Shown here piece after piece: positions 35,029-45,805 of a DNA stretch of 64,000 bases. This stretch comes from Flavobacterium sp. MedPE-SWcel (GTDB lineage Bacteria; Bacteroidota; Bacteroidia; Flavobacteriales; Flavobacteriaceae), in contig MPCW01000004.1 of NCBI GenBank assembly GCA_001874325.1, forward strand, positions 62,001 to 126,000, written 5' to 3'. The notes beneath the pieces were generated by a model that ran no database searches, was not told where the DNA came from, and worked only from the letters and a program-made list of their open reading frames with translations. Every line of letters starts with the position of its first letter. Position 1 is the first letter of the stretch. The translations under genes and the position numbers were made by a program.

Positions 35029-36696
35029 CTAAAATTGAGTTTTAAAACTAAGGTGTACAATAGAGTTCGATAGTTTTATTGTGTCGCCTTTAGTACTACC
35101 GTTTGCATATACAATATTAAAGAGACCATTTTTTGTAAGTAGCCCAAAACCAAAACCTAGGCCTAGTAAGCTATCGCTAAGGTCAGATGTTTTGTCTTGA
35201 AAGTAACCGTAATCAGTAATAGAGTATACATATGCGTTAGGAGCGAGTACATAACGATACTCTGCCATTATTGAAGAGTACAGACTCGCTTGTAAACTAT
35301 TCTCGTTAAAACCTCTTATGGAGTTAATACCTCCAAAACGGTAAAGTTCATTAATTATATACGAGTCACTCTTGAGGTAAAAGGTCTCGTTCTTTAGGTT
35401 AATGATATTCCGCTTGTTTAAGTATATGTTTTGCGAGATGTTACTCTCTACAAAATACTGATCAGTATTAGTTGTTTTAGTGTCTCGTTTACCAAAACCA
35501 GCTTTTAAGAATATGGATGTTTTTTTAGGAAACAAAAAGTCGTCAAAAGAATACCCTGTATATTCATAGCTAGAAGTCCAGAATGTACTAGAGTAATCGC
35601 TAAGAGTGCTGTTGTCGAGATTCTGAATATCGACAGATTCTGTTTGTTTGCGTCCTAAATACACACGAGAGTTATAACTGAAATAATAACCAAGGTTAAG
35701 GTCAGTAACTGTAGTTTGAAAAGTACTATCTTGTTTAAAGATATTTAAACTAGCTTTTATACCTATAGGACTTTTAAAAACATAAGGTAGTTCTATCGAG
35801 GTATTAAAGGTAGTTTGCTCTTCTCCATTATTCTTCCAGTATAAGTTGAATTTCTCCCCAGAGTTTAATACGTTATTTAGTAATAAATCAAGGTATCCGT
35901 TAAATCGAACTTTTCCGCTTTCATCATCATTAGAAAAACCAATGAAACCATCAAAAGTATTCGGTTTTGCTTTTTGTAGGTATGCATATACCTTAGTTGT
36001 GTCTTCTTTAAATAAAATTTCAGGATAACGTACTTGGCTTACAAAACGAATAGCGTTAAAATCATTATAGACTCTTTGTAGGTTTTCACGGTTAAAAACT
36101 TTGCCTTTATACTTCCTCAATATATTACGACGTACACCTTCGGGGAATTTGTCATACCCTTCTAAAACTAATCCGTCGAGTGTTCGTTTCTTTTCTATAG
36201 TAACAGCTAACTGTGTGTGTAACGAGTTTGATTTTATCTCGTGGTTGGTGAGTTGTAAGTTGCTTAGTGAATATCCTTTTTTTTCTAACAGAGCTATCTT
36301 ACTATTCATGAAACTTTCTGTTTCTGCTATAGGCAATAGTATAGTGTCTTTACTGATTTTTAGATACTCTTTCTCCTTTTCGGTAAGTCTACCAGTATAT
36401 ATATGTATAGTGTTTGTTTTTTTACCTACAGAGAAAGTATAGTTAAAAACAGAGTCATTTGCTTTAATGTGTGCGGTTTCTTGGTTTTCTAAGTAACCAA
36501 TAGTCATAAGTGTTTGAGAAAGCCGAGATGTTTCATCAATAATAGATTTAGCATTCTCATGTATCTTATTGTAAGATACTGAGTCTATGATTTTTGTTTC
36601 TCTGGCGTTCTTACCCTCAACCTTTAGATAAAGATTTTGTGACTTTGCTGAGAAGAAAAGAAGAAAAGATAAAAATATGAAGAGTTTTTTTTTCAA
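35029..36696 (-). CDS. Omp85/BamA-TamA family outer-membrane protein
   Basis: A 555-residue outer-membrane protein. A signal peptide (MKKKLFIFLSFLLFFSAKSQ) is followed by POTRA-like alpha/beta repeats to about residue 215, including KRTLDGLVLEGYDKFPEGV, then a C-terminal beta-barrel (GFIGFSNDDESGKV onward) with the RGFNENSL motif near 465. The protein ends in Phe, as outer-membrane barrels do. It is shorter than BamA (about 800), so it is better described as TamA- or FhaC-like with few POTRA domains. Its precise role in protein insertion or secretion is unknown. Confidence 0.82.
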   Translation of the reverse strand: MKKKLFIFLSFLLFFSAKSQNLYLKVEGKNARETKIIDSVSYNKIHENAKSIIDETSRLSQTLMTIGYLENQETAHIKANDSVFNYTFSVGKKTNTIHIYTGRLTEKEKEYLKISKDTILLPIAETESFMNSKIALLEKKGYSLSNLQLTNHEIKSNSLHTQLAVTIEKKRTLDGLVLEGYDKFPEGVRRNILRKYKGKVFNRENLQRVYNDFNAIRFVSQVRYPEILFKEDTTKVYAYLQKAKPNTFDGFIGFSNDDESGKVRFNGYLDLLLNNVLNSGEKFNLYWKNNGEEQTTFNTSIELPYVFKSPIGIKASLNIFKQDSTFQTTVTDLNLGYYFSYNSRVYLGRKQTESVDIQNLDNSTLSDYSSTFWTSSYEYTGYSFDDFLFPKKTSIFLKAGFGKRDTKTTNTDQYFVESNISQNIYLNKRNIINLKNETFYLKSDSYIINELYRFGGINSIRGFNENSLQASLYSSIMAEYRYVLAPNAYVYSITDYGYFQDKTSDLSDSLLGLGFGFGLLTKNGLFNIVYANGSTKGDTIKLSNSIVHLSFKTQF

Positions 36697-36794
36697 TGCA
36701 AAAAATATTGTGCGTAAAAATAACGTAAAAAAACCTGAAAAAATATAAACCTATTTTCTGTTTACAACCTGTTTGAAAATTAATGGATTAAGAT

Positions 36795-36842
36795 TTGTTT
36801 TGTGGGTTTTTATACTTACATTTGCAACCCGAAAAAAGCGGG
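36795..36842 (+). promoter_or_regulatory. Promoter and 5' hairpin of the ribosomal superoperon
   Basis: TTG (36795-36797), 19 bases, then TACATTTG (36817-36824) is a textbook Bacteroidota promoter. The expected transcription start is near 36830. There the mRNA can form CCCG-AAAAAAG-CGGG (36828-36842), a small hairpin at its 5' end. The untranslated leader before the rpsL ATG is about 46 bases. Confidence 0.8.
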
Positions 36843-36876
36843 AATTATAAATTATAAGAACTTTTTAAGAATAATT

Positions 36877-37257
36877 ATGCCTACAATTCAACAATTAGTA
36901 AGAACAGGGAGAACCCAGATGACTAAGAAGAGTAAATCGGCTGCCTTAGATTCTTGTCCTCAAAGAAGAGGGGTTTGTACGCGTGTTTACACTACTACAC
37001 CAAAGAAACCGAATTCTGCAATGCGTAAAGTTGCAAGGGTTCGTTTGACAAATGGTAATGAAGTGAATGCATACATACCAGGAGAAGGACACAATCTACA
37101 GGAGCACTCGATAGTATTAGTTAGGGGTGGAAGAGTTAAAGATTTACCAGGTGTTAGATACCACATCGTTCGTGGAGCTCTAGATACTGCCGGAGTAAGC
37201 GGTAGATTACAGAGAAGATCTAAGTATGGTGCTAAACGTCCAAAGGACAAAAAGTAA
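36877..37257 (+). CDS. rpsL: 30S ribosomal protein S12
   Basis: S12 lies at the decoding centre. The 126-residue protein shows [15 protein letters not shown] and [12 protein letters not shown]. Lys43 and Lys88, whose changes give streptomycin resistance in other bacteria, are both present, so the protein looks wild-type for that trait. The ATG at 36877 ([11 protein letters not shown]) is the family start; a frame extending 75 bases further upstream would begin before the predicted transcription start. First gene of the superoperon. Confidence 0.97.
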   Translation: MPTIQQLVRTGRTQMTKKSKSAALDSCPQRRGVCTRVYTTTPKKPNSAMRKVARVRLTNGNEVNAYIPGEGHNLQEHSIVLVRGGRVKDLPGVRYHIVRGALDTAGVSGRLQRRSKYGAKRPKDKK

Positions 37258-37283
37258 ATTTTAAAGATTTTTAAAGAAAAGAC

Positions 37284-37760
37284 ATGAGAAAAAGACAGGC
37301 CAAAAAAAGACCTCTTTTACCGGATCCAAGATTTAACGATCAGCTGGTAACACGTTTTGTGAATAACTTAATGTGGGACGGTAAGAAATCTACTGCTTTT
37401 AAAGTGTTTTATGATGCAATTGACATCGTAGAGGCTAAGAAGCAAGATGAAGAAAAGACAGCATTAGAAATATGGAAAGACGCGTTAACTAACGTGATGC
37501 CACATGTTGAGGTTAGAAGTCGTAGAGTCGGTGGTTCTACATTTCAGATACCAATGCAAATTCGTCCAGATAGAAAAATATCTATGGCGATGAAGTGGAT
37601 GATACTTTATGCAAGAAAAAGAAATGAAAAATCTATGGCTCAAAGGTTAGCTTCTGAGGTTTTAGCTGCTGCTAAAGAAGAAGGTGCTGCTGTTAAGAAG
37701 AGAGTAGATGTTCATAAAATGGCCGAAGCAAACAAGGCATTCTCTCACTTTAGATTTTAA
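37284..37760 (+). CDS. rpsG: 30S ribosomal protein S7
   Basis: S7 starts assembly of the 30S head. It has 158 residues, beginning [20 protein letters not shown], and includes [20 protein letters not shown] and the C-terminal [14 protein letters not shown]. Normal for the family. It sits between rpsL and fusA, the classic str order, with gaps of 26 and 28 bases. Confidence 0.97.
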   Translation: MRKRQAKKRPLLPDPRFNDQLVTRFVNNLMWDGKKSTAFKVFYDAIDIVEAKKQDEEKTALEIWKDALTNVMPHVEVRSRRVGGSTFQIPMQIRPDRKISMAMKWMILYARKRNEKSMAQRLASEVLAAAKEEGAAVKKRVDVHKMAEANKAFSHFRF

Positions 37761-37788
37761 TTTGTAAAAAAAAATAAATTTTTAAGAA

Positions 37789-39912
37789 ATGTCAAGAGAT
37801 TTAAAATTTACGAGAAACATAGGTATTGCTGCTCACATTGATGCTGGTAAAACAACAACAACAGAGCGTGTTCTTTTTTATACTGGTAAGTCACACAAAA
37901 TTGGTGAGGTGCACGATGGTGCTGCAACAATGGACTGGATGGAGCAGGAGCAAGAAAGAGGTATTACTATTACTTCGGCTGCTACAACTTGTACATGGAA
38001 CTTTCCTACAGAACAAGGTAAGCCGTTACCGGAATCTAAGCCTTATCACTTTAATATAATAGATACTCCAGGGCACGTTGATTTTACTGTTGAGGTAAAC
38101 CGTTCTTTGAGAGTATTAGATGGTCTTGTTTTCTTGTTTAGTGCAGTTGATGGGGTTGAGCCACAATCTGAAACTAACTGGAGACTAGCTGATAATTACA
38201 GAGTGCCTCGTATGGGCTTTGTAAATAAAATGGACCGTCAAGGTTCTAACTTCCTTGCTGTTTGTCAGCAGGTAAGAGATATGTTAAAATCTAACGCCGT
38301 TGCTATTACTTTGCCTATTGGTGAAGAAAATGACTTTAAAGGTATTGTGGATTTAGTGAAGAATCAAGCTATTGTATGGCATGATAATACACAAGGGGCT
38401 ACATTTGATATTATTCCTATTCCTGAAGATATGAAGGAAGAGGTTCATGAGTATAGAGCTGCGCTTATTGAGGCGGTTGCTGATTACGATGAGAACCTTA
38501 TGGAGAAATTCTTTGAAGATGAGAGCTCTATAACAGAAGAAGAGATTAATAATGCTTTGAGGAAAGCTACCATTGATATGTCTATCATACCAATGATATG
38601 TGGTTCTGCATTTAAAAATAAAGGTGTTCAGTTCATGCTGGATGCTGTATGTAAGTATCTTCCATCTCCAATGGATAAAGAAGGTATTACGGGTACTAAT
38701 CCTGATACAGAAGAAGAAGAGATTCGTAGACCAAAGGTAGAAGATCCTTTTGCGGCACTTGCATTTAAGATTGCTACTGATCCTTATGTAGGTCGTCTTG
38801 CATTCTTTAGAGCGTATTCAGGTCGTCTTGATGCTGGTTCTTACGTATTTAATACACGTTCTGGTAATAAAGAGCGTATATCTCGTATTTACCAAATGCA
38901 CGCTAATAAGCAAAATGCTATTGATTATATCGAAGCAGGAGATATTGGAGCGGCAGTAGGTTTTAAGGATATTAAGACTGGAGATACATTATGTGATGAA
39001 AAGAACAGAATTGTATTAGAAAGTATGGATTTCCCTGCGCCAGTAATTGGTATCGCTATTGAGCCTAAAACTAAGGCAGATGTTGATAAGATGGGTATGG
39101 CTTTAGCTAAACTTGCTGAAGAAGATCCTACATTCCAAGTTAAAACGGATGAGGCTTCTGGTCAAACTATTATTTCAGGAATGGGTGAGCTTCACCTTGA
39201 TATTCTTGTAGATAGAATGAGACGTGAGTTTAAAGTAGAGGTTAACCAAGGTGAGCCTCAGGTTGAGTACAAGGAAGCGTTTACAAGAGATGCGGAACAC
39301 AGAGAGGTTTATAAAAAACAATCAGGTGGTCGTGGTAAATTTGCTGATATCGTATTCAAAATTGGACCAGCAGACGAAGGTGTTGTTGGACTTCAGTTTA
39401 TAAACCAAGTTAAAGGTGGTAACGTTCCTAAAGAATATATACCATCTGTAGAGAAAGGTTTCAAAATGGCAATGAAGGCTGGGCCACTTGCAGGATATGA
39501 GGTAGATAGCTTAAAAGTAACATTGACTGATGGATCTTTCCACCCTGTCGATTCAGATGCACTTTCATTTGAATTAGCAGCGAAGTTGGGTTATAAAGAA
39601 TCTGGTCGTGCTGCTGGAGCTGTTGTTCTTGAACCGTTGATGAAAATTGAAGTTATTACTCCTGAAGAAAACATGGGTGATATCGTTGGTGATCTTAACA
39701 GAAGAAGAGGTCAGGTTAGTGATATGGGAGATAGAGCGGGAGCTAAAACTATTAAAGCGCACGTTCCTTTATCAGAAATGTTTGGTTACGTAACTACGTT
39801 AAGAACATTATCTTCAGGTAGAGCAACATCTACAATGGAGTTCTCTCACTATGCTGAAACACCTTCTAATGTATCAGAAGAAGTAATCAAAAAAGCTAAA
39901 GGCAACGATTAA
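37789..39912 (+). CDS. fusA: Elongation factor G
   Basis: GTPase that moves tRNA and mRNA through the ribosome. The 707-residue protein shows G1 AHIDAGKT (15-22), DTPGHVDF as G3 and NKMDRQGSN as G4, then the beta-barrel domain II and domains III-V, ending [22 protein letters not shown]. The arrangement and position in the str operon make it the main EF-G. No tuf gene follows; rpsJ comes next after 18 bases. Confidence 0.97.
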   Translation: MSRDLKFTRNIGIAAHIDAGKTTTTERVLFYTGKSHKIGEVHDGAATMDWMEQEQERGITITSAATTCTWNFPTEQGKPLPESKPYHFNIIDTPGHVDFTVEVNRSLRVLDGLVFLFSAVDGVEPQSETNWRLADNYRVPRMGFVNKMDRQGSNFLAVCQQVRDMLKSNAVAITLPIGEENDFKGIVDLVKNQAIVWHDNTQGATFDIIPIPEDMKEEVHEYRAALIEAVADYDENLMEKFFEDESSITEEEINNALRKATIDMSIIPMICGSAFKNKGVQFMLDAVCKYLPSPMDKEGITGTNPDTEEEEIRRPKVEDPFAALAFKIATDPYVGRLAFFRAYSGRLDAGSYVFNTRSGNKERISRIYQMHANKQNAIDYIEAGDIGAAVGFKDIKTGDTLCDEKNRIVLESMDFPAPVIGIAIEPKTKADVDKMGMALAKLAEEDPTFQVKTDEASGQTIISGMGELHLDILVDRMRREFKVEVNQGEPQVEYKEAFTRDAEHREVYKKQSGGRGKFADIVFKIGPADEGVVGLQFINQVKGGNVPKEYIPSVEKGFKMAMKAGPLAGYEVDSLKVTLTDGSFHPVDSDALSFELAAKLGYKESGRAAGAVVLEPLMKIEVITPEENMGDIVGDLNRRRGQVSDMGDRAGAKTIKAHVPLSEMFGYVTTLRTLSSGRATSTMEFSHYAETPSNVSEEVIKKAKGND

Positions 39913-39930
39913 CGATTAATCTTAAAGAAA

Positions 39931-40236
39931 ATGAGTCAAAAAATCAGAATAAAATTAAAATCATACGATCATAGTCTTGTAGATAAGTCTGCAGAGAAGA
40001 TCGTTAAAACGGTAAAGAATACTGGAGCTGTAGTTACAGGGCCAATTCCTTTACCAACTCACAAAAAGATTTTTACGGTACTGCGTTCTCCGCACGTAAA
40101 TAAAAAATCAAGAGAGCAGTTTGAAGTTAGTTCTTACAAGAGGCTTCTTGATATCTATAGTTCATCATCAAAAACTATTGATGCTTTAATGAAATTAGAG
40201 CTTCCTAGTGGTGTAGAAGTAGAGATAAAAGTATAA
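39931..40236 (+). CDS. rpsJ: 30S ribosomal protein S10
   Basis: S10, in the 30S head and also transcription factor NusE. It has 101 residues, starting [20 protein letters not shown], with [20 protein letters not shown]. Normal length. It is followed by an unusually large gap for this operon, 115 bases, that holds a long RNA hairpin before rplC. Confidence 0.97.
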   Translation: MSQKIRIKLKSYDHSLVDKSAEKIVKTVKNTGAVVTGPIPLPTHKKIFTVLRSPHVNKKSREQFEVSSYKRLLDIYSSSSKTIDALMKLELPSGVEVEIKV

Positions 40237-40251
40237 TTAAGATATTTATTC

Positions 40252-40308
40252 TTAAGATATATCAGTGTCAGGTGTAAAGATTTCTTTATGCCTGATACTT
40301 TGTCTTAA
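40252..40308 (+). promoter_or_regulatory. Structured leader before rplC (candidate r-protein control element)
   Basis: A 16-base stem pairs 40264-40279 with 40284-40299 around the loop ATTT; three of its pairs are G-U, so the structure is stronger as plus-strand RNA than as a DNA palindrome. An outer TTAAGA/TCTTAA stem (40252-40257 with 40303-40308) closes it. No T-run follows, so it is not a simple terminator. It lies just before the L3-L4 genes, a place where L4 controls the S10 operon in other bacteria. Confidence 0.55.
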
Positions 40309-40351
40309 AAAATAAGTGAAATTAAATAAGTAATAATTATAATAATTAAAT

Positions 40352-40969
40352 ATGTCTGGGTTAATTGGTAGAAAAATTGGCATGACTAGCATTTTCGATG
40401 AAAACGGTAAAAACATTCCGTGTACAGTAATCGAAGCTGGACCATGCGTTGTTACCCAAGTCAGAACCAAAGAGGTTGACGGGTATGAAGCGTTACAACT
40501 TGGTTTCGATGACAAGTCAGAAAAAAGAGTAGCTAAAGCGGCCGAAGGTCACTTTAAAAAAGCTGGTACTTCTGGTAAGAAAAAAGTCGTTGAATTCAGT
40601 GATTTCGCAGAAGAGCATAACTTAGGTGATGTTCTAACAGTAGATTTGTTCAGTGAGGGCGAATTTGTAGATGTTCAAGGAGTGTCTAAAGGTAAAGGTT
40701 TCCAAGGTGTTGTAAAACGTCATGGTTTTGCTGGTGTTGGTCAGGCTACGCATGGTCAGCATAATCGATTGAGAGCTCCAGGTTCTATCGGTGCGTCTTC
40801 TTATCCTTCAAGGGTATTTAAAGGAATGCGCATGGCAGGAAGAATGGGAGGAGAAAATGTAACAGTTCAAAACCTTAGAGTTTTAAAGGTAGTAGGTGAT
40901 AAAAACCTATTAGTTGTTAAGGGAGCTATTCCGGGACACAAAAACTCTTATGTAATCATTCAGAAGTAA
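40352..40969 (+). CDS. rplC: 50S ribosomal protein L3
   Basis: L3, an early assembly protein near the peptidyl-transferase centre. It has 205 residues, starting [20 protein letters not shown], with the extended central loop [21 protein letters not shown], where the modified glutamine lies in some bacteria. The last base of its TAA stop is the first base of the rplD ATG, so L3 and L4 are translationally coupled. Confidence 0.97.
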   Translation: MSGLIGRKIGMTSIFDENGKNIPCTVIEAGPCVVTQVRTKEVDGYEALQLGFDDKSEKRVAKAAEGHFKKAGTSGKKKVVEFSDFAEEHNLGDVLTVDLFSEGEFVDVQGVSKGKGFQGVVKRHGFAGVGQATHGQHNRLRAPGSIGASSYPSRVFKGMRMAGRMGGENVTVQNLRVLKVVGDKNLLVVKGAIPGHKNSYVIIQK

Positions 40970-41598
40970 TGGAAGTAAAAGTAGTAGATATCAACGGAAA
41001 AGAAACTGGCAGAACGGTAACCCTTTCTGAATCAGTATTCGCAATAGAGCCTAATAAGCACGCCGTTTACCTTGATGTTAAGCAGTACCTTGCTAATCAA
41101 AGACAAGGAACTCACAAAGCTAAAGAGAGAGCTGAGATTAAAGGTAGTACAAGAAAGATAAAAAAACAAAAAGGTACTGGTACAGCACGTGCTGGTAGTA
41201 TTAAGAATCCTTTGTTTAAAGGTGGAGGTAGAGTTTTTGGTCCAAGACCAAGAAGTTACTCTTTCAAATTAAACAAAAATTTAAAGCGACTTGCTAGAAA
41301 AACAGCACTTACTTTAAAGGCAAAAGATTCAAATATAATTGTTTTAGAAGATTTTAATTTTGACGTGCCAAACACTAAAAATTTCATTAATGTTTTGAAA
41401 GCTTTAGAGTTAGATAATAAAAAATCTTTATTTGTGTTGGGTGATACAAATAAAAATGTATATTTGTCGTCACGCAATTTAAAAACAACTAACGTTGTAA
41501 CTTCTTCAGAGTTAAGCACTTACGAAATTGTTCACACAGACAGCTTAGTGATTACTGAAGGTTCTTTAGAAGGAATTGTAGAAAATTTAAGCAAATAA
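40969..41598 (+). CDS. rplD: 50S ribosomal protein L4
   Basis: L4 lines the exit tunnel and in gamma-proteobacteria represses its own S10 operon. It has 209 residues; the tunnel loop is around KKQKGTGTARAGSIKNPLFKGGG. Its first base overlaps the rplC stop. A structured leader before rplC is a possible target if self-control exists here, but that is inference. Confidence 0.97.
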   Translation: MEVKVVDINGKETGRTVTLSESVFAIEPNKHAVYLDVKQYLANQRQGTHKAKERAEIKGSTRKIKKQKGTGTARAGSIKNPLFKGGGRVFGPRPRSYSFKLNKNLKRLARKTALTLKAKDSNIIVLEDFNFDVPNTKNFINVLKALELDNKKSLFVLGDTNKNVYLSSRNLKTTNVVTSSELSTYEIVHTDSLVITEGSLEGIVENLSK

Positions 41599-41605
41599 TA
41601 GGAAT

Positions 41606-41896
41606 ATGAGCGTTATAATTAAGCCTATCATTACTGAAAAAATCACCAAAGAGGGAGAACTTTTCAACCGTTTTGGTTTTATTGTTGACAAAAAAGCTAA
41701 TAAGATTCAGATTAAAGAAGCTGTTGAGGCTGCTTACGGAATCTCTGTTGTGAATGTTAACACTATGATTTACAGAGCTGATAGATCAGTTAAATACACT
41801 AAGAGTGGTTTAATATCAGGAAAGACAAATGCTTATAAGAAAGCAATTGTTCAAGTAGAAGAAGGAGAAACAATAGATTTTTACAACAATATCTAA
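41606..41896 (+). CDS. rplW: 50S ribosomal protein L23
   Basis: L23 sits at the exit of the tunnel and binds trigger factor and SRP. It has 96 residues: IIKPIITEKITKEGE near the start and NTMIYRADRSVKYTKSGLISG, where the loop is a little longer than in E. coli. The gap to rplD is seven bases. Confidence 0.96.
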   Translation: MSVIIKPIITEKITKEGELFNRFGFIVDKKANKIQIKEAVEAAYGISVVNVNTMIYRADRSVKYTKSGLISGKTNAYKKAIVQVEEGETIDFYNNI

Positions 41897-41902
41897 GATA
41901 AA

Positions 41903-42727
41903 ATGTCAGTAAGAAAATTAAAACCTATTACCCCGGGTCAGCGTTTTAGAGTTGTTAATAGTTTTGACGCTATTACAACTGATAAGCCGGAGCGTTCTTT
42001 GATCGCATCGAAAAAAAACTCAGGAGGTAGAAATAGTCAAGGAAAAATGACCATGCGTTACATCGGCGGTGGTCACAAGAAAAGGTATCGTATCATTGAT
42101 TTTAAGAGAGCTAAAGTAGGTGTTCCTGCTACTGTTAAGTCAATAGAGTATGATCCAAACCGTTCAGCATTTATTTCTTTATTGAATTATGAGGATGGTG
42201 AAAAGGCTTACATGATCGCTCAAAACGGTTTAGAAGTAGGTCAAACTGTAACTTCAGGAGAAGATGCGTCGCCAGAAATTGGTAATGCATTGCCTTTAAG
42301 TAAAATTCCTTTAGGAACTGTTATTTCTTGTATTGAGTTACGTCCAGGTCAAGGTGCTGTAATAGCGCGTAGTGCTGGTACTTTTGCTCAGTTAATGGCG
42401 AGAGATGGAAAGTATGCTACAATTAAAATGCCTTCAGGTGAAACAAGATTAATCTTGTTAACTTGTTCGGCAACAATTGGAGCTGTTTCTAACTCAGATC
42501 ATCAATTGGTTGTTTCTGGTAAAGCAGGTAGATCAAGATGGTTAGGTAGAAGACCAAGAACAAGACCAGTAGCAATGAACCCAGTAGATCATCCAATGGG
42601 TGGTGGTGAAGGACGCTCTTCAGGAGGTCACCCACGCTCAAGAAATGGTCTTCCGGCGAAAGGTTATAGAACTCGTTCTAAAGTTAACCCGAGTAATAAG
42701 TATATCGTAGAACGTAGAAAGAAATAA
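41903..42727 (+). CDS. rplB: 50S ribosomal protein L2
   Basis: L2 is needed for subunit joining and peptidyl transfer. It has 274 residues; the essential histidine is expected in [19 protein letters not shown] near the C terminus, which is fully present. It starts [18 protein letters not shown]. The gap to rplW is six bases. Confidence 0.97.
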   Translation: MSVRKLKPITPGQRFRVVNSFDAITTDKPERSLIASKKNSGGRNSQGKMTMRYIGGGHKKRYRIIDFKRAKVGVPATVKSIEYDPNRSAFISLLNYEDGEKAYMIAQNGLEVGQTVTSGEDASPEIGNALPLSKIPLGTVISCIELRPGQGAVIARSAGTFAQLMARDGKYATIKMPSGETRLILLTCSATIGAVSNSDHQLVVSGKAGRSRWLGRRPRTRPVAMNPVDHPMGGGEGRSSGGHPRSRNGLPAKGYRTRSKVNPSNKYIVERRKK

Positions 42728-42737
42728 TAAGTAAGAT

Positions 42738-43016
42738 ATGGCACGTTCATTAAAAAAAGGACCTTTTGTTCACTATAAGTTAGATAAGAAGGTTCAAGAA
42801 AATGTAGAGAAGGGTAATAAAGGAGTTGTTAAGACTTGGTCTAGAGCTTCTATGATTACACCTGATTTTGTTGGGCAGACTATCGCGGTACATAACGGGC
42901 GTCAATTCGTTCCTGTTTATGTAACAGAGAATATGGTAGGTCATAAACTAGGAGAATTTTCACCTACAAGATCTTTTAGAGGTCATGCAGGGGCAAAAAA
43001 TAAAGGTAAAAAATAA
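42738..43016 (+). CDS. rpsS: 30S ribosomal protein S19
   Basis: S19 binds 16S rRNA in the head together with S13. It has 92 residues, beginning [37 protein letters not shown] is the conserved C-terminal motif. The gap to rplB is ten bases. Confidence 0.97.
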   Translation: MARSLKKGPFVHYKLDKKVQENVEKGNKGVVKTWSRASMITPDFVGQTIAVHNGRQFVPVYVTENMVGHKLGEFSPTRSFRGHAGAKNKGKK

Positions 43017-43025
43017 TAAGAAGCT

Positions 43026-43439
43026 ATGGGAGTTCGTAAAAGAGAAAGAGCAGAGCAGATAAAAGAAGCTAATAGGCATGTTGCATTTGCCAAGCTTAAT
43101 AACTGCCCAACTTCACCACGAAAAATGCGCATAGTTGCAGATTTAGTGAGAGGAAAGAAGGTAGAGTTAGCTCTTAATATATTAAAATTCAATAGTAAAG
43201 AAGCTTCTCGTAAACTAGAAAAACTTTTATTATCAGCGATTAATAACTGGCAACAAAAGAATAGTGAGGAGAATCTTGAAGAAGCTGGTCTTTTTATAAA
43301 AGAGATTAGAGTTGATAGCGGATCGATGTTGAAAAGGCTTAGGCCTGCACCACAAGGTCGTGCTCACAGAATAAGAAAACGCTCTAACCATGTTACTATA
43401 GTGTTGGGAGCTATTAATAATAATACACAAAGTAATTAA
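43026..43439 (+). CDS. rplV: 50S ribosomal protein L22
   Basis: L22 has a long beta hairpin that reaches into the exit tunnel and affects macrolide binding. It has 137 residues, longer than the 110 of E. coli because of a basic N-terminal addition and an asparagine-rich tail. The core [19 protein letters not shown] and [21 protein letters not shown] are clear. Confidence 0.96.
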   Translation: MGVRKRERAEQIKEANRHVAFAKLNNCPTSPRKMRIVADLVRGKKVELALNILKFNSKEASRKLEKLLLSAINNWQQKNSEENLEEAGLFIKEIRVDSGSMLKRLRPAPQGRAHRIRKRSNHVTIVLGAINNNTQSN

Positions 43440-43447
43440 TAAACAGT

Positions 43448-44188
43448 ATGGGACAAAAGACAAATCCAATAGGAAATCGCCTTGGTATCATAAGAGGATG
43501 GGACTCCAACTGGTATGGTGGAAATGACTACGGTGATAAACTTGCCGAAGATCACAAAATCAGAAAGTATATCCATGCCCGTTTATCTAAAGCGAGTGTA
43601 TCAAAAGTAATAATCGAGAGAACGCTTAAACTTGTAACCGTTACTATCACTACTGCTAGACCTGGTATTATTATCGGAAAAGGTGGTCAAGAGGTAGACA
43701 AGTTAAAAGAGGAGCTTAAGAAAATTACAGACAAAGAGGTTCAAATTAACATCTTTGAAATTAAAAGACCAGAGCTTGATGCTAAGCTTGTAGGAGCTAG
43801 TATTGCTCGTCAGATTGAAAGCAGAATTTCTTATAGAAGAGCTATCAAGATGGCAGTTGCTGCTGCTATGCGTATGAACGCAGAAGGAATCAAAGTTTTG
43901 ATTTCTGGTCGTTTGAACGGTGCTGAAATGGCACGTTCAGAAATGTTCAAAGATGGTAGAGTTCCTTTATCAACTTTCAGAGCTGATATTGATTATGCAC
44001 TTACAGAGGCACATACTACTTATGGTAGAATGGGAATCAAAGTGTGGATCATGAAAGGTGAGGTTTACGGTAAGAGAGATCTTTCTCCGTTAGTAGGTAT
44101 GGATAAAAAATCCAAATCTTCAGGATCTCAAGGTAGGTCTAATTCAGGCAGACCAGGCGGAAGACCTGACCAACGCAAAAGAAAGTAA
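43448..44188 (+). CDS. rpsC: 30S ribosomal protein S3
   Basis: S3 is at the mRNA entry site. It has 246 residues; the type II KH domain includes [19 protein letters not shown]. The C terminus is extended with a serine, glycine and arginine-rich stretch ([18 protein letters not shown]), a common loose tail in this phylum. The gap to rplV is eight bases. Confidence 0.97.
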   Translation: MGQKTNPIGNRLGIIRGWDSNWYGGNDYGDKLAEDHKIRKYIHARLSKASVSKVIIERTLKLVTVTITTARPGIIIGKGGQEVDKLKEELKKITDKEVQINIFEIKRPELDAKLVGASIARQIESRISYRRAIKMAVAAAMRMNAEGIKVLISGRLNGAEMARSEMFKDGRVPLSTFRADIDYALTEAHTTYGRMGIKVWIMKGEVYGKRDLSPLVGMDKKSKSSGSQGRSNSGRPGGRPDQRKRK

Positions 44189-44205
44189 TTTTAAACTAAA
44201 GAAAA

Positions 44206-44625
44206 ATGTTACAGCCTAAAAGAACAAAATACCGTAAGGTACAGAAAGGTAGAATGAAGGGACTGTCTCAAAGAGGTCACGAACTTTCTAATGGAATGTT
44301 TGGTGTAAAATCTTTAGATTCATCTTTTATTACTTCTCGTCAAATCGAGGCAGCTCGTATTGCAGCTACTCGTTTTATGAAAAGAGAGGGTCAATTGTGG
44401 ATTAAAATTTTTCCAGATAAGCCTATTACAAAGAAACCTTTAGAGGTACGTATGGGTAAAGGTAAAGGTGCAGTGGAATATTGGGCTGCAGTTGTTAAAC
44501 CAGGAAAAATAATGTTTGAAGTAGGAGGAGTACCTTTGTCAGTAGCAAAAGAGGCATTACGTCTAGCTGCACAAAAGCTTCCTGTTAAAACTAAGTTTAT
44601 TGTTGCCAGAGATTTTGAAGCATAA
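44206..44625 (+). CDS. rplP: 50S ribosomal protein L16
   Basis: L16 organises the A-site region of 23S rRNA. It has 139 residues: [20 protein letters not shown] at the start, and the [19 protein letters not shown] motif common to the family. Next in the S10 order after rpsC. Confidence 0.97.
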   Translation: MLQPKRTKYRKVQKGRMKGLSQRGHELSNGMFGVKSLDSSFITSRQIEAARIAATRFMKREGQLWIKIFPDKPITKKPLEVRMGKGKGAVEYWAAVVKPGKIMFEVGGVPLSVAKEALRLAAQKLPVKTKFIVARDFEA

Positions 44626-44638
44626 TTAAACATTTATT

Positions 44639-44830
44639 ATGAAACAATCAGAAATTAAAGATCTATCTGCAGCTGAGTTACAAGGTAAACTTGGTGAGTT
44701 AAGAAAGACATATGCCGATTTAAAATCAGCTCACGCTATATCTCCTATTGAAAACCCATTACAGATTAGAGCTGTAAGAAGGTCTATTGCGAGAGTAGCA
44801 ACAGAGCTAAGCAAACGCGAATTGCAATAA
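44639..44830 (+). CDS. rpmC: 50S ribosomal protein L29
   Basis: L29, a two-helix protein at the tunnel exit next to L23. It has 63 residues with SEIKDLSAAELQGKLGELRK and the second helix ending in VATELSKREL. Short and typical. Confidence 0.95.
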   Translation: MKQSEIKDLSAAELQGKLGELRKTYADLKSAHAISPIENPLQIRAVRRSIARVATELSKRELQ

Positions 44831-44848
44831 TTGTAGTCTAGCTGAAAG

Positions 44849-45106
44849 ATGGAAAAAAGAAATTTAAGAAAAGAACGAGTAGGTGTTGTTACTAGCGACA
44901 AAATGGTTAAATCCATAGTTGTGTCTGAAACAAGAAGAGTAAAACACCCATTATACGGTAAGTTCGTGTTGAAAACAAAGAAATATGTTGCACACGACGA
45001 AACAAATGACTGCAACGTTGGAGATACAGTTAGGATTATGGAAACACGTCCTATGAGTAAATCCAAGTGTTGGAGATTAGTAGAAATCATTGAAAGAGCG
45101 AAGTAA
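44849..45106 (+). CDS. rpsQ: 30S ribosomal protein S17
   Basis: S17, an OB-fold primary binding protein. It has 85 residues: [20 protein letters not shown], then [23 protein letters not shown]. Last gene of the S10 set. Only two bases separate it from rplN, so S10 and spc genes run on without a break. Confidence 0.97.
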   Translation: MEKRNLRKERVGVVTSDKMVKSIVVSETRRVKHPLYGKFVLKTKKYVAHDETNDCNVGDTVRIMETRPMSKSKCWRLVEIIERAK

Positions 45107-45108
45107 TT

Positions 45109-45477
45109 ATGGTACAACAGGAATCCAGATTAAAAGTAGCAGATAACACGGGAGCTAAAGAAGTTTTAACTATCCGTGTACTAGGAGGAACGAAAAGACG
45201 TTATGCCTCTGTTGGAGATAAAATTGTAGTTTCTATAAAAGATACATCCCCTAACGGAAGCGTTAAAAAGGGAACTGTATCTACTGCAGTTGTTGTACGT
45301 ACCAAAAAAGAAGTGAGAAGAGCTGATGGATCATATATTAGATTTGACGATAACGCATGCGTATTGTTAAATACTACTGGTGAAATGAGAGGAACTCGTG
45401 TTTTTGGTCCTGTAGCAAGAGAACTTCGTGAAAAACAATTCATGAAAATTGTATCATTAGCACCTGAAGTGCTTTAA
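45109..45477 (+). CDS. rplN: 50S ribosomal protein L14
   Basis: L14 lies at the subunit interface and binds silencing factor RsfS. It has 122 residues: [19 protein letters not shown], and the C-terminal [20 protein letters not shown] are both fully conserved. First gene of the spc group. Confidence 0.97.
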   Translation: MVQQESRLKVADNTGAKEVLTIRVLGGTKRRYASVGDKIVVSIKDTSPNGSVKKGTVSTAVVVRTKKEVRRADGSYIRFDDNACVLLNTTGEMRGTRVFGPVARELREKQFMKIVSLAPEVL

Positions 45478-45488
45478 TTGATTTAAAG

Positions 45489-45803
45489 ATGATAAAGCTA
45501 AAGATAAAATCAGGAGACACAGTAAAAGTACTTGCCGGAGATGAAAAAAACTCAGAAGGTAAAGTATTAAGTGTACTTCGTGAAAAAAATAAAGCGATCG
45601 TTGAAGGGGTAAACATGGTGTCGAAACATACGAAACCAAGTGCTAAAAATCCTCAAGGTGGTATCGTGAAGAAAGAAGCTCCTATTCATATTTCTAATCT
45701 TGCAGTTGTAGATCCTTCAACTAAGGAAGCTACAAGAGTAGGTGTTAGAAAAGAAGGAGATAAGAACGTGAGATTTTCAAAAAAATCTAATCAAGTATTA
45801 TAG
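45489..45803 (+). CDS. rplX: 50S ribosomal protein L24
   Basis: L24 starts 50S assembly. It has 104 residues; the KOW motif includes [20 protein letters not shown] near the N terminus, then [21 protein letters not shown]. The TAG stop is followed two bases later by the rplE ATG, indicating translational coupling. Confidence 0.97.
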   Translation: MIKLKIKSGDTVKVLAGDEKNSEGKVLSVLREKNKAIVEGVNMVSKHTKPSAKNPQGGIVKKEAPIHISNLAVVDPSTKEATRVGVRKEGDKNVRFSKKSNQVL

Positions 45804-45805
45804 TG

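Noticed and set aside
36802-36876. Upstream in-frame extension of rpsL by 25 codons
   Set aside because: It would start inside the promoter, before the predicted transcription start, and S12 proteins begin at the ATG at 36877.
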